From Gracilaria vermiculophylla (lineage: Eukaryota; Rhodophyta; Florideophyceae; Gracilariales; Gracilariaceae), in NCBI GenBank assembly GCA_019155205.2, contig JAHNZQ020000308.1, forward strand, positions 4,622,512 through 4,686,511: DNA of 64,000 bases, written 5' to 3'. The number at the start of each line of letters is the position of its first letter. Position 1 is the stretch's first letter. The translations under genes were made by a program, and so were the position numbers. Below are positions 10,807 to 20,713 of this stretch, piece by piece. The notes below the pieces were generated by a model, which worked only from the letters and a program-made list of their open reading frames with translations, was not told where the DNA came from and ran no database searches.

Positions 10807-11247
10807 TCATGGGTCGTCATACGAGCGATGGAAGTCGAAGCAGCAGCCTGGGGCAGTGCTTGCCGTGGCGTCGCAACAGTCAAAATAATATTCGACGCCT
10901 CGGGGAGGCGGTAGGCCGAAGTGATCCACGCGACCGTAGAACTTGGAACGCTCTGCACCGGTCCACGCATTGGGGTGGAATCGACAGGCGCGGCTGTGGT
11001 TGTCCGCGTCTGAGTAGGTGGTCTTGCAGACGCGGCAGACGCGGAATGAGGCGCGCAAGATGGTGGGACGGACGTGGAAGGCCGAAGGGGAACAAGTGCG
11101 GTGCGGCGAGAGGCGTAGCGGGTGGTGCGGCGAGAGGCGTAGCGGGTGGTGCGGCAGTGGCAGGGCGATAAAGGTAGTAGCAATCATAATGTTGGGCGGC
11201 GGTTTCGATGAAGAAGCAGCTTGGAGCGACCTCGCGGGGTGCAGCAT
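10807..11247 (-). CDS. Small CHORD-like Cys/His zinc-binding protein
   Basis: An open frame of 146 residues whose last 75 residues hold a zinc-ligand pattern: CRVC, then N and AC with HP nearby, then a YYFDCC pair, then PGC and a final FH. This spacing (C-x2-C, C-x2-H, CC, C..H) resembles one CHORD module, the fold of RAR1 and CHORDC1, although the middle loop is longer. The N-terminus is Ser/Pro/His-rich and contains a 24-base tandem duplication (11101-11148), which gives a repeated HHPLRLSP. It could be a targeting leader. The start could also be the ATG at 11187. It is 474 bases from the divergent transporter gene and only 195 bases from the convergent HERC end. Function is unknown. That it is a gene rests on the ordered Cys/His pattern. 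Confidence 0.6.
   Translation of the reverse strand: MLHPARSLQAASSSKPPPNIMIATTFIALPLPHHPLRLSPHHPLRLSPHRTCSPSAFHVRPTILRASFRVCRVCKTTYSDADNHSRACRFHPNAWTGAERSKFYGRVDHFGLPPPRGVEYYFDCCDATASTAPGCCFDFHRSYDDP
11101..11148. repeat. 24-bp tandem duplication (two copies)
   Basis: Two exact 24-base units in tandem plus 6 bases of a third, inside the N-terminal part of the CHORD-like frame. The unit length is a multiple of three, so the frame is kept. Confidence 0.9.
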
Positions 11248-11721
11248 TGCAGTCGGGTGGGCGCGAGGTGTAGGCGGCGTGCGTGGCCACGTGGATGGTG
11301 CATGGCGCGCTTACCGTTTCGCCGACGACACCCCAATGGCGGCGCTCGCGGCGCTTGTAATTGCTCGCCGTCGCCGCCGCCCATTGGGTAGCCTTAAGAG
11401 CGCACCGCGCTGCGCGCCGTGGCGGATACTGGTGGCAATACAAGTGCCATGTATGCGTCGTGGCGCGCGTGGCGCGCCCCGGTTGGCAAATGTTACGGCG
11501 GGTAGCCGTGGCGTGCAAGGTGATCGGTGGCGGTGTGGTGGGCGGTGGCGCATTCCCGGGCATGCGCCACGCCCTTACACCGAGCGGCGTTTGCGCTTAA
11601 AGATGACGACCCGCGTTGGGAGGCAGCTACACATCATCGCGTCGCTCCATCCACCGCCCTCGGTCTTCAGGCGCTTGACGTGCGAGGTGCGTTAGTCACA
11701 GCTGCCGCTGCCACAATCATC
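11248..11721. promoter_or_regulatory. Shared divergent promoter, CHORD-like / transporter
   Basis: A 474-base GC-rich gap between outward-facing genes. Several overlapping frames stay open in it because of composition, but they show no protein character. No discrete promoter motif could be assigned. Confidence 0.45.
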
Positions 11722-12753
11722 ATGTCGGCCGATAATTCAAGTTCGCAGCCGCTTGCGCGGCAGATGAGCAACATTGCCATGGCCGTGTCGTTCTACTGGG
11801 TCATTTCTATCTCTATGGTGTTCGCAAATAAGACGCTGCTTGGCGGCCAGGATCGCTCTTCTGCGCCCTTCTTCATCACGTGGTCGCAGTGTGTCGTTAC
11901 AGTGCTGTTTTGTTACGTCGCCGGCAAGCTGCGCGTTGCCAGTGTACCGCCTTTTGAGGTGCGCAACGACATTTTGAAGCAGATGCTTTCATTGTCGTTT
12001 GTGTTCACTTCGATGATCGTGTTCAACAACCTCTGTCTTAAGTATGTCGAGGTGTCGTTCTACCAGGTGGCTAGATCACTCACTATTGTCTTCAACGTCG
12101 TCTTTGACTACGTCGTGTTGGGACAGGTTACCTCCTTCAAGGCCATGGTGTGCTGTGCCTTCGTCGTCTCCGGCTTTGCCCTTGGAAATGTGGAGGAGAT
12201 GCGCTGGTCTCTCCTTGGGGTTCTCTTCGGCGTCACTTCCTCATTCTTCGTCGCCATGAACTCCATATTCGTGAAGAAGAAGTTCGTTCTTGTTGATAAC
12301 AACCCCTGGAAAATTACTCTGTACAACAACCTCAACGCCTCTTTCCTTTTCCTTCCGCTCATTTTCGGGTCCGGTGAAATCTCCTACCTTCTCAGCTCCC
12401 CAGAAGTGCGCACCCTGCACTACTGGGTGTTGCTGTTTGGTTCTGGTTTACTGGGTGTCAGTATTTCGTTTGCCACCGCTGCTCAGATTAAGTATACTTC
12501 CCCTCTAACACACAATGTGTCTGCAACCGCAAAGGCCGCTGCACAGACCATTATTGCCCTTCTTGTCTATCGAAATCCAATTTCAGCTCTCGGCTTTATG
12601 GCCGTGCTCCTTGTACTTTCGGCATCTTTAGGGTACACCCTGGTCAGAAGAGCCGAAATGAGAAAGAAGGCTGCGGAACAGACCGCTTCGAAGCTTGACT
12701 CTGTGAAAGAGCCGCTCACGTCAAGTCAAGACGTGCGTTCAGAGAAGGCATAG
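11722..12753 (+). CDS. GDP-fucose-transporter-like nucleotide-sugar carrier (SLC35C1 type)
   Basis: A 343-residue membrane carrier with about ten hydrophobic helices, of the drug/metabolite transporter fold. Segments matching the SLC35C1 group are the VFANKTLL stretch near residue 33, FNNLCLKYV, the SLTIVFNVVFDY helix, and LYNNLNASFLFLPL. Family members exchange GDP-fucose for GMP across the Golgi membrane to feed fucosylation. The C-terminus is hydrophilic and Lys/Ser-rich. The start at 11722 (MSADNS) is the first ATG before the conserved fold. The frame extends upstream only through GC-rich leader. The substrate is inferred from family resemblance; other nucleotide sugars remain possible. 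Confidence 0.85.
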   Translation: MSADNSSSQPLARQMSNIAMAVSFYWVISISMVFANKTLLGGQDRSSAPFFITWSQCVVTVLFCYVAGKLRVASVPPFEVRNDILKQMLSLSFVFTSMIVFNNLCLKYVEVSFYQVARSLTIVFNVVFDYVVLGQVTSFKAMVCCAFVVSGFALGNVEEMRWSLLGVLFGVTSSFFVAMNSIFVKKKFVLVDNNPWKITLYNNLNASFLFLPLIFGSGEISYLLSSPEVRTLHYWVLLFGSGLLGVSISFATAAQIKYTSPLTHNVSATAKAAAQTIIALLVYRNPISALGFMAVLLVLSASLGYTLVRRAEMRKKAAEQTASKLDSVKEPLTSSQDVRSEKA

Positions 12754-14178
12754 AATGTAAATCTGCTCTTTTTTTGCCCTGTATTACCCTCGCACCCAAC
12801 TGCTCTTTTGAGTCTTGGGTTGCATGGCTCCAAACATTTGCACGACGGCACTTGTCACATCATTGCGAAAGCGCTTTCATTCGTTACTTTTCACACTCGT
12901 CAAAAACGGTGTCGTGCATGTACGAAATTCAACCGTGACGTTGGTGCCGACGAGCTCTACGATGCTGCCCGGGTGTTTGACATAAGCGAGTCCTGCGGCA
13001 AATCTTGTGCGATTATTGTGTGTTGGCTGGTGGGCATTTTGTGGCCCACATATCACATGTATATGTCTATATATCTAGCTTAGCCAATTACGTCTATTGC
13101 AGTCTGTAATGCCCTCCTCGATCTGTAGAACGATCGTCGACCTACTGCGGGTACCGCGTATTCTTGCACAGAGACAGTAGAGCTGAAAGACAAGTCGAGC
13201 AGAAACCTGATTTCTGACCAGTGCGCCTTTGGCATTGGGCAATCTTTCTCAATCGCACGACTTCCTTTAACCCCATGTAGCGAGTGCGAAATACGAAGGT
13301 ACCACACGAGTCTGGCTTCTGCTGGTCAAATGCTTGCAAATATGCCATGAAACTTAATCGCTTGAATCCAGTGTGTCAGAGTTAGAAAACCACAGAAAAT
13401 GAGAATCGTATGACCTGATAGAGCACGTGTGTAGCCCCAGTTTCAGCTTCACTTTAATTGCACAGAACACATGAAGCGCGCTATCTTTTCGCAGCCTCAA
13501 ATCCCTGGCTGTGGTGCAAAAGCCGCCAGACCAAGCACATGACTACGCTTGGCCCATGCTGTGCTTGAAGCTATGAGATTTCGTCTTAATCCCCACTTTC
13601 TGGCCCTTGCTTAATTCTCCGGCTTGTTGTCGCACGGATTCAAGAATGCATACCGGTGCGAAGGGTAATGACCTATGTCACATATCTTTCGCTACAATAG
13701 CCACGGCCATGGCTGGTGCTAAGGGCAAGCCTCCAACACAAAAGAGGTAGAATTCGAGCACTTCAGAACCACTGGGACGTACGAAGGTCAAATCAATGCG
13801 GGGCCAAGAGCCCTGTACAGCTTGATTGCATCGGTTTCTTTCACTGAGAGGACTGGTCTACAATACTCATGTATCCCCATCACCCGGTCACGCATGAGAA
13901 AGGTTTTCTACGCAACTGCGCACTGACAGGAAAACACTCCTTGAAACCAATTATGCCTGAGTTTGAGGTCGTTTTGCACTCCCTGGACCGACGCAGCCCA
14001 TGATAGACTTCTCCCTTTCTCGATATGAAAGATAACTCATCACCTCCTATACGGAACAGTCCACATTCAAATCAATGAGTCTCAGAGAGCTGTTTGTCTG
14101 TTTTCAAGATATAGAAAAGAATTCAAAAATTTCTCTGTATATCTGGACATATCCAACAAGGATCAGGCACCGAACCAT
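12754..14178. other. Convergent intergenic spacer, no gene seen
   Basis: About 1.4 kb between the 3' ends of the transporter and CBP80. Frames are short and unconserved. No tRNA, repeat or transposon was recognised. Confidence 0.6.
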
Positions 14179-17043
14179 TTACCACACTCTGTTCAGCATA
14201 TCACTTGCTTCGATTTCTTTTATGGTTTCAAACGACTCCCAAAGAACCCGATGCTGATCGCGATTGTCCCGTGTATCATTATCAAGTTGGTCAATGATGA
14301 TCGACAGATGCCGTGCATGCTTCCTCGCCAATTCTCGCATCATTCCAGCACATCTCCAGTACCAAATTGGCTTACCATTGAACCCGGGTAGTTCCCGTTC
14401 TTCTCCTTGGCCCATGATGGGGTCATCAGAATCTGTGTTGTTAACCGACAGGAGCTTGGCAAATATCCCAAATAATCTCCTTTGAGCGACCAAAACGAGC
14501 TCTGCAACCTCGTTCTTTGATATTTCCACTCTACGCTTGGCGTCCTGAAGAAGCGATCCAACGTTCTCAGTTTCTCCCTCGTTTGCGGACGCAGCTTTCT
14601 GCGACACTCGTTGCAGCTCAGCTCTTGCTGCTTCTTCTCTAGACACAGCTCGCGACATTACGAGACGTATAAGCTCCCAGCAACCTGAATGGTTTAGATT
14701 TGTTTCAATTTCTTTGTCACTGATACGCTCCGTTTGTCCTGGTTTCTCGTTCACTCTCTCGAATGCAAGACAGGAGTCTATGATAGCCTTCCCGTCGATA
14801 ACAGAGCGAGCACACAGTTTATCCAAGACATACATTTTGCGGATATGAACATCCTTCCAGAAAGTTGTGACTTCTTGCGTTACTAGACGTTTTGCAAAAG
14901 AACCTCCCTTTGTAGACATCTCTCGTAAGATATCCTCATATCTTTCGGATACAATGTCAAAGTGAGATAGCGTCCTACATCCAGCTTGCAATATTGACCT
15001 TATCAGGGATGAAAGACGAACAAGCGTCACTTTGATTTTCATGCTGTCCTTGTCTCCGTCACTCGATTCCGTTTCTTTCATGGGGATGAGCTCATTGAGG
15101 CGGTTCTTCACAAACGATGCATCCCTCTTCCCCTTTCCAGTGACAATCTTCATTAATTCATCATTGATTTCTGGATTAAAACGTGACCTATCACCACTTC
15201 CTGGAGCTGGAGGAAAGAAATAGCTCATTTCCTGAGGTACGATGCCAGCAATTCTCTCGTAGTATGATAGACGAATACATCGACATAGCACATCCTTGCA
15301 AAACAATGCCCTGTAAGGAAACTTTTCTACCATCTCCGCATCGGCATATAAAGCCCAATCTGACCAGTTCCACTTGTATCCAAAATTGCTGAGATGAAAT
15401 GAAAACCACTCAGTTAACCGATCGAAAGACTCCGGGTCCATATCACCGGCTTCCTGAAACATTGTGTTTACAGCTGTTAGCAAATTTATCGGTAAACGCG
15501 TTTCTTTCACACGGCACAAATCAACAAAGAGCGTGCCAAAGTAGACCGGCGGAAAACAGGGAATGGGTGTCGCACACATTTGAGAGAAAACACTTTCAAC
15601 AATTTCATCACTTTGCTCTCTGAAAACAGGGAGATTCAGCAGCCTTTCGGCTGCCAGTGTGTGATTTTCACCAAAGTTATCTATGATATCTGCAATGTAG
15701 CACCTTAAGATGTAACGAATTACTGGTGTTCGTTGTTTCTCATCATCTACCATAATGATATCTTCTCCAGGAGTGATATCTGGTGTTCCATTTCCACGGA
15801 CACCATTGGCGGACTCTGTTTCGTTCATCTTCTTCCTGTGCTCCAGCGTCCCGTTGGCTGCTTCCTCTGATGCTGGCTGCTTGTCAAGCTTTGACAAATC
15901 ATTTTCCCCACTCTGCATGGGATCAGCCTCGGCATCTTCTTCTTTCTTAACTTCTCTCGATTTATCACCAGTGTCAATACCTGCAACATTCACTGGGCCT
16001 TCTTCTACATTAGTCACTGATGAAGGCTTGACAATTTGCGATGCGGACGGAGGCACAGTATTTCCCTTACCTTCCCTCTCTTTGTTAAGATCAGAAGCCC
16101 CTTTTGTGGTTGAGGGCGAGGCATCAGATCGCACGGGGTAAATCTTTTCTTGTTTTGGGTTCACCAAAATCATCCGAAATCGAGGACTTGAATACTTGGA
16201 TAACTTGGAATGAGCCGGGACCGTGGTGGATGGTAAAGCCAAATCCAGGCCCCCGTGCGAAAGCTGCGGGAACTGATCTTGGGGCCTGGGGATAACATCA
16301 GCTGAAACGTTCCACTGGTCATTACGAAGATAGTTGAAAACAATGAGTAGCTCTGAAAAAGATGGCACAGAGCGATTTTTGTTAGCCGGAGCTAGCCCTC
16401 TCCATCTGCTTCCATCCCATACGCTCTCAATGCGATCGATCAAGTTGGATATGGTTTCCATCTTTTCTGGCACTCGGTCATTGAGTGCTCTTGCAATCCA
16501 GGGCACTGGAGAAAGTGCTAGTTCTCCAAGAAAGACACCGCGACAGTGAACTCCCCGCTCTGAGCGATTCGCTTCTGAAAACTCAAACAGAGTCGCCTCC
16601 ATTAAAGAGATGATTTGATCAGCCATGGAGGTTGCAGAAACCACTCTGCAATCTGTAAGACATGCGAGGAAGCGAAGAGCTCGGCGAGCAGCGCTTGATT
16701 TGCCCGCTCGTAGATGCATTTCAAATTCCTTGGCTATAGCTTCAACCAACCGACTACCAAGTTCTTGAGTAAAAGGTTCACCACCGCAAGTCAAAAGCCC
16801 CGTCACGGTTGCGTACAAGGGTGATTTGATTGGCAGCGCAACTGCGCAGCGAGATATGCTATGAACAACAAACTTCACAGCGTGTGGGTTAGTTCGCATC
16901 CTTGTGCAAGAAGCACTGCACATACCTTCAATATCTCGAGAAATGGCCGGAAGATCATTGCTGCCTATAGACTTATCGGCCAATTTTGCATAGGCATTGA
17001 GAGTATCAAGGCGTTCTGCCTCCTCAGGCGTTTCAAGGTCCAT
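14179..17043 (-). CDS. NCBP1: Nuclear cap-binding protein subunit 1 (CBP80)
   Basis: A 954-residue all-helical scaffold of the nuclear cap-binding complex. With CBP20 it binds the m7G cap of Pol II transcripts and links capping to splicing, export and decay. Recognisable family segments are the RALRFLACLTDCRVV stretch and FDRLTEWFSFHLSNFGYKW, followed by SDWALY, in the middle MIF4G-type domain. An acidic, Lys/Ser-rich low-complexity insert at about residues 310-440 is lineage-specific. The start at 17043 is the first ATG of the frame (MDLETPEE). Codons upstream of it lack an ATG, and a short 5' exon cannot be excluded because metazoan and plant proteins have a longer N-terminal segment. It is head-to-head with the METTL6-like gene. 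Confidence 0.9.
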   Translation of the reverse strand: MDLETPEEAERLDTLNAYAKLADKSIGSNDLPAISRDIEGMCSASCTRMRTNPHAVKFVVHSISRCAVALPIKSPLYATVTGLLTCGGEPFTQELGSRLVEAIAKEFEMHLRAGKSSAARRALRFLACLTDCRVVSATSMADQIISLMEATLFEFSEANRSERGVHCRGVFLGELALSPVPWIARALNDRVPEKMETISNLIDRIESVWDGSRWRGLAPANKNRSVPSFSELLIVFNYLRNDQWNVSADVIPRPQDQFPQLSHGGLDLALPSTTVPAHSKLSKYSSPRFRMILVNPKQEKIYPVRSDASPSTTKGASDLNKEREGKGNTVPPSASQIVKPSSVTNVEEGPVNVAGIDTGDKSREVKKEEDAEADPMQSGENDLSKLDKQPASEEAANGTLEHRKKMNETESANGVRGNGTPDITPGEDIIMVDDEKQRTPVIRYILRCYIADIIDNFGENHTLAAERLLNLPVFREQSDEIVESVFSQMCATPIPCFPPVYFGTLFVDLCRVKETRLPINLLTAVNTMFQEAGDMDPESFDRLTEWFSFHLSNFGYKWNWSDWALYADAEMVEKFPYRALFCKDVLCRCIRLSYYERIAGIVPQEMSYFFPPAPGSGDRSRFNPEINDELMKIVTGKGKRDASFVKNRLNELIPMKETESSDGDKDSMKIKVTLVRLSSLIRSILQAGCRTLSHFDIVSERYEDILREMSTKGGSFAKRLVTQEVTTFWKDVHIRKMYVLDKLCARSVIDGKAIIDSCLAFERVNEKPGQTERISDKEIETNLNHSGCWELIRLVMSRAVSREEAARAELQRVSQKAASANEGETENVGSLLQDAKRRVEISKNEVAELVLVAQRRLFGIFAKLLSVNNTDSDDPIMGQGEERELPGFNGKPIWYWRCAGMMRELARKHARHLSIIIDQLDNDTRDNRDQHRVLWESFETIKEIEASDMLNRVW

Positions 17044-17835
17044 CAGGACAAAGCTAAAAGTCGGATGGAGGCTGCTCCTGCCGTCTAATGCTGGCTTGTT
17101 CCACAATCAATCAGCCTTGCCTCGAGTGGAGCGTTCAACCAAAAGGCGGCACTCTACCAGAGCATTTGAAAATTTTGCCGTTGCGCCGAAATGAGCGGAG
17201 GAAGTTTCCAATTGTGTTGCCCAACCTGATGCTCCGCGAAAACTATAACGAACTCGAACGAAACTCTTTGTCTATTAACGTTTTTTAATCCTTCCCTGCA
17301 GCGACATCCGCAACACAACGTTCGCTTTGTATTAGAAGAGGGGGCTATGTTGGTTCACTCGGGGAGCGAAGATGTCTAATGGCGCGCGTACACGTTGTGC
17401 TGCTTGAAGCCTCTGAAACTTTTTCGCATACGAAAGATGTACCAAAGGTATCATAGAGCCAGGTTTCCGATTTTATGAGTAGATTTAAAATATATTTGTC
17501 ACATCAACCTGCACGCACTGGTCTCGCCAACGACTTCAATGTACACGTGACGTAGAAGACTTTCTCAACCATGAACCCAAACACAGATGTATCGCATCCT
17601 TCAGGAACCAGCGACTGTGAGATGGTACGGTACTGAGTTTCCGTTCTTTCTCAACACTCTTTCCACGGTTTGCCACGCCTCCGGAGAAACTGCGTGAGAA
17701 AGACAACGGAGGAAAACGGACCACAGCTGAAAATACGGAACCCGTAGCTGACTTTCCTTACAAACAGCTTTCAAGGTTCCCCCTTTTAGAATTGTACTTT
17801 TGACTGCAAATTTCCTCGAGGTTACCCAACTTTGA
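17044..17835. promoter_or_regulatory. Shared divergent promoter, CBP80 / METTL6-like
   Basis: A 792-base gap between outward-facing starts. It contains only short open frames and no recognisable repeats. Core elements could not be assigned. Confidence 0.45.
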
Positions 17836-18636
17836 ATGGATCCAGATCTTTACCGTTCAGCACAAACGCAAGGCGGAGTGTCCAGTTTTTGGACCGCAAA
17901 ATACGAGAATGACGCCTCGAGGAACTGGGACAAATTCTATAAACGAAACTCTACAAACTTCTTTAAGGACCGCCACTGGACTGCGACAGAGTCAACAGAT
18001 GGGTTTCCATGTCTCGCTGCGCCATCTGGGGCGGTTCGAGTTGTCCTAGAAGCTGGTTGCGGTGTGGCAAATTGCGCATTTCCACTCTTGGGTTTGAACG
18101 AGTCTTTGTTCATATATGCGTTTGATTTTGCGCCAACTGCTGTAAGGCTGATTAGGGAGAGGCCTCAATATGATGAGAACCGTATAAAAGCGTTTGTATG
18201 GGATTTCTGTGCAGAACCATTCAGTGCCGTAGATGCACAACAGCGAGGGTCTTTGTCAGACGGAACGGCAGACTTTTGCTTGCTTGTATTCGTCTTGAGC
18301 GCTGTTCCTCCAGGCAAACAAACCTATGGCGTACAAAACTTGTATCGCCTGCTCAAGCCCGGTGGGAGGCTTTTGTTTCGCGACTATGCGACGGGAGATA
18401 TGGCGCAGAATCGCTTCAATACGCGCAGCAGAATAGACGACAACTATTTTGTGCGGCAGGATAAAACATTGTCATTCTTCTTCGACGAGGAAACTTTGCG
18501 CTCCCGCATGTGCGAAGCCGGTTTTGAGGAAGTTTACGTTCGAAGAGTTTCGAGAGTGATCAAGAACCGGAAAGAAAACCTGCAAATGAACCGCGTATTT
18601 TTGCAAGCAGAGTTTGTGAAACCGGTGGCTGAGTAG
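17836..18636 (+). CDS. METTL6/METTL2-like tRNA m3C methyltransferase
   Basis: A 266-residue class I SAM methyltransferase. The N-terminal WDKFYKRN and NFFKDRHW motifs (31-48) are diagnostic of the METTL2/6/8 and Trm140 family, which makes 3-methylcytidine at position 32 of tRNA anticodon loops. SAM motif I is VLEAGCGVANCAFPLL at 70-85. Later landmarks are the VFVLSAVPP strand, the LLKPGGRLLFRDY motif and the EETLRSRMCEAGF helix. The length matches METTL6 (284 in human), and there is no N-terminal actin-binding or mitochondrial extension, so a cytosolic METTL6-type enzyme acting on serine tRNA is the best guess. Family call is firm; the specific tRNA target is inferred. Confidence 0.88.
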   Translation: MDPDLYRSAQTQGGVSSFWTAKYENDASRNWDKFYKRNSTNFFKDRHWTATESTDGFPCLAAPSGAVRVVLEAGCGVANCAFPLLGLNESLFIYAFDFAPTAVRLIRERPQYDENRIKAFVWDFCAEPFSAVDAQQRGSLSDGTADFCLLVFVLSAVPPGKQTYGVQNLYRLLKPGGRLLFRDYATGDMAQNRFNTRSRIDDNYFVRQDKTLSFFFDEETLRSRMCEAGFEEVYVRRVSRVIKNRKENLQMNRVFLQAEFVKPVAE

Positions 18637-20713
18637 ATTTGCTCAAGCCAAACGTCATAGCAGGAATACTGACTATGCGATTCTGGAACTACCCCGCTCG
18701 TTGTCAAAAGGGGCAAGAGCATGTAAGTTGCTCGGTTGTTTCGAACAGAATTACACCTCTCTTCCTACTCTGGAACACATCAGACCTGCACTGAATCAAA
18801 TTTGGCTGAGTCATCGACATGGTCAGCTGTGCATTGGTAACAGAACTCTCTTTGAGATCGGTTATTCTTCAAAAATGTGTAACTCTGTTGGCTCATGGGA
18901 GCCGCACAATGCGCTCATACGGGTCGACGCCCCTTGGGACCGCTCCTGTCGATTTCAGATCTCATCGCGTTGGGCATCACATGCGTCAACAAAAAGCACA
19001 CTGTCGTACGACTCTTCGGCCGCAGATTACACGGAGTCTGGCAAAACTATAATATCCTGATCTACGAAGGCCACTAGCACCTTGGACCTATCAAAGAGGT
19101 GGAAGATATGATGACAGCTTGTCCCCGAAAACACTAAAAACAAAGAGACCAAACAACGTTCCCACTCTCTGTTCTATTCTACGTCATGCCCGGCGCCAAA
19201 CAGCGCAGAATTTATCGTCATATTCAAAGCTTGGCCGTCAGAGACGCAAGTAAATAGCAAACGACGGCAACTTCTTACAAGGGATCAGGGAACAAAAGCC
19301 GAAGAAGCGTGACAAGCTTGACCCCGTGCGTCCAGTTATTCAAATTCTGACTGCACATCTCTCGCGAAGGAATTACCGGGGCAAACACAGGAGAGCGCAA
19401 CAAAGGCGTAAACAGAAATTCAATGCGTCGATAAACGTTGCGGAGAAAGCACGTTGTCCACAGCGCGAATTATATTTGACTTTCATGACCCATTTTTCTT
19501 TGGATGCATTTATTTGTGGTCCGGTACCTTTCTGGGGCACGCCCCCCGAGCTGCCCAGAAATCTGGCTGTACAGCAGACAAAGAACAATTTGGAGTTTTC
19601 GATACGACAGACTCGAGTGAACTCGAGTTACGTGCATCGAGCTCGGTATTGGTCACGAAAGTTCACTATACAAACTCCGTTTTCGAGAGACGCACATGTT
19701 GAAGAAGAAGAGATGTACATCAATATGCCTTCCATTCCATAATTTCAGGAAGTATAAGACTTTAATGCCGATCGTCCTAATTAAAACATGTGCACTATAC
19801 AGCGCAACACATGATGATCCGAAGCATTGGCCGACTGCACTCTCAGTTCCCGCGCAGTGCCCTCCCTAACGGCGTTGCGTACAACTGAAATACATTGGTA
19901 CGCGCGCGCAATACTAGTGCAGTTCTTCCCAGTTGCAACCCTTCAATTTCAAGAGAATCACAAGCTTTGTTTCTGTTCTTACAGCAAACCGCGTTCCAAG
20001 CCTCTCCCTTTCGCTATGCGGGTTGGCAAACGAATAAACACCGTCGATTGCTGCGTATTTTTATCGAGATGCTGGAATTTTCGCAGTTACTTCTTTCCAT
20101 GTTGAGTAATTTCATTGTCATGAAAACCTCTCATGACAGTGACCTGTACAACATCGGAGCGCCCCCGTCGTGTTTTCGTGTCGAAAATGATTTAAGAGAG
20201 AAGAAGGCTGTTTTGTTTCACTATAGAAGGATAAGACAAGCTCCAGCGAGGAGAAAAACATTATCCTTTTATTTGCTTCAAATCCAACAACCATGACGAA
20301 GAGACGAATACGGGGCGGGGCCTCTCAGTAAAACATTCCGTGACTTTTCAAACACTGGTGTGCTGTCCGAATTGCTCGTCATGCAAACATGCAGAATGTA
20401 AGAATTAAATAATGAGTGAATTTACATGGTTTATGCCGAAGGTTTAATGAGTTTTCTGTGTAACTAAGAGGTCGCTACTGTGCCTAATCTCACCAGGGCC
20501 ATGTAGCAACAACATGATACATGCGGTGAAGTGCTGTCTAGAGTGCTAAGAGCTCTTTCACCATGATGCAATCCCCACATAAGGCGTTCATGGTATCAAG
20601 ACTTCATGACCAAAAACAAAAACAGTGCAGCTCAAGGATTCACACGACCGGTATGCTCGGTGGTGACAAACGCAGGATAGACTGAATTTTTAAACTTAGA
20701 CATATCCTCATGA
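18637..20713. other. Convergent intergenic spacer, no gene seen
   Basis: About 2.1 kb between the 3' ends of the METTL6-like and casein kinase genes. The longest frames (138 and 133 codons on plus) have no domain character and overlap one another in different frames. No tRNA-like cloverleaf or repeat was seen. A non-coding transcript cannot be excluded. Confidence 0.55.
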
